This document shows positions 63,571-64,000 of a DNA stretch of 64,000 bases, in pieces. Source of the DNA: CAYYBE01 sp964470345 (GTDB taxonomy: Bacteria > Babelota > Babeliae > Babelales > Babelaceae); the NCBI GenBank assembly GCA_964470345.1, contig CAYYBE010000006.1:41241-105240 (forward strand). Direction: 5' to 3'. Made by a program: the position numbers and the translations under genes. Numbering within the stretch: position 1 is the stretch's first letter; every line of letters starts with the position of its first letter. The notes beneath the pieces were generated by a model. The model made no database searches. It was not told the origin of the DNA and saw nothing but the letters and a program-made list of their open reading frames with translations.

Positions 63571-63762
63571 TTATTTAGCAGCTTCTACTGGAGCTGGTTT
63601 AGCAGCTTCTGTTTTGACAGTTTCTTCTGCCTTAACAGATTTGGTTTCAACTTTAGCTGTTTCAACTGCTTTTGCAGCTGGAACAACAGCTTTAGGTTCT
63701 TCAGCGTTCAAAGCAACAACTGAACCTGCAACTAAAAGAGCTGCAAAGATTTGGTTTTTCAT
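63571..63762 (-). CDS. Small exported Ala/Lys/Glu-rich protein
   Basis: 63 residues; GGAG upstream of the ATG at 63762. The signal MKNQIFAALLVAGSVVALNA is probably cut after NA, leaving about 43 residues made almost only of Ala, Val, Lys, Glu, Thr and Pro (VETAKVETKSVKAEETVKTE), likely disordered. Possibly a wall- or envelope-associated peptide; the family is unknown. Confidence 0.65.
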   Translation of the reverse strand: MKNQIFAALLVAGSVVALNAEEPKAVVPAAKAVETAKVETKSVKAEETVKTEAAKPAPVEAAK

Positions 63763-63916
63763 ATGTGTCTCCGGCTGTTAAAATGTTAAGAGGTGATAAA
63801 AGATGCTCTTGCGAACCAGTCCAAGAGCGTTAACTCTCTTTCAGAGTATTTTAGGTCTGATAAAAAAGCAAGTTTTGTTTTGTTTGCGGGCTTTTTGGGG
63901 TTTGAAGGGTGGAAAT

Positions 63917-64000
63917 ATGGGTCATAAGCAATGTTCTCGATGGCATAAAATCTTCTGGTGGATCTTACAGGCTTTATACCTGCAACTCTTCCTGACTCTT
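63917..64000 (+). CDS. 5' end of a protein of unknown function (runs off the window)
   Basis: The ATG at 63917 follows GAAGGGTGGA and opens a frame to the window end (28 codons) starting MGHKQCSRWHKIFWW and continuing hydrophobic, consistent with a signal or membrane segment. Too little is visible to name it. Confidence 0.4.
   Translation, partial: MGHKQCSRWHKIFWWILQALYLQLFLTL

Overview
The window looks like part of the genome of a reduced, host-associated, double-membraned bacterium. Candidatus Dependentiae (TM6) is my best guess. This placement is inferred from gene content, not from a marker-gene tree. It rests on a Tlc-type ATP/ADP translocase (25291-26709), many Sec-exported proteases and beta-propeller proteins with eukaryote-like motifs, paired secretins of a type II secretion/type IV pilus-like machine, a ComEC cut down to its membrane domain, and an almost complete absence of biosynthetic genes. 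A Pal-like lipoprotein, MlaE/MlaF and secretins show an outer membrane. The standard genetic code fits (TGA is a stop, for example in the tspO/eno ATGA overlap).

Layout. 1-634 is the 5' part of nusA. 837-1160 is a strong candidate replication origin: a 48-nt AT-rich palindrome flanked by DnaA boxes, five of them spaced exactly 11 bp apart. 1228-6907 is a minus-strand block (family 4 uracil-DNA glycosylase, F-box-like/WD40 exported protein, clostripain-like peptidase, truncated ComEC, coiled-coil protein). 7177-12209 holds a second propeller protein, an M16 peptidase interrupted by a 100-N gap, and a cluster-less MutY. 12792-15562 is a tpiA-secG-mlaE-mlaF operon. 15586-20041 holds a DUF1016/PDDEXK nuclease, an exported GNAT acetyltransferase, a second clostripain-like peptidase and a small membrane protein. 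20042-20479 is a gene-free, hairpin-rich stretch that may encode a structured RNA. 20480-30600 holds a MazE-like protein, an exported MutS-like ATPase, an S9 peptidase, Tlc, a HAD phosphatase, a guanine deaminase-like enzyme, an APC permease and a DUF4143 ATPase.

30687-40642 is MoxR followed by a secretion operon (GspC, secretin, GspL, GspM/PilO, second secretin). 40659-48714 holds enolase/TspO, photolyase, ClpB without its N domain and UvrC without its HhH end. 49387-51434 is an M23-PilO-PilP-like mini-operon. 51582-61033 is rich in exported proteins (caspase-like peptidase, DUF378, orphan solute-binding protein, TPR protein, HerA-like ATPase, small paralogous exported proteins, two Ser-rich proteins). 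61180-63762 holds a Pal-like lipoprotein, RNase E/G and a small Ala-rich exported protein. A new gene probably begins at 63917.

How it fits together. Tlc and the permease would draw ATP and amino acids from a host. Glycolysis (TpiA, enolase) is at least partly kept. About twenty predicted proteins carry Sec-type signals, and the secretin operon offers an exit route for some of them. The oddest items are the exported MutS-like ATPase, the exported GNAT, the F-box-like/WD40 proteins, and two different secretins sharing one C-terminal motif within one operon.
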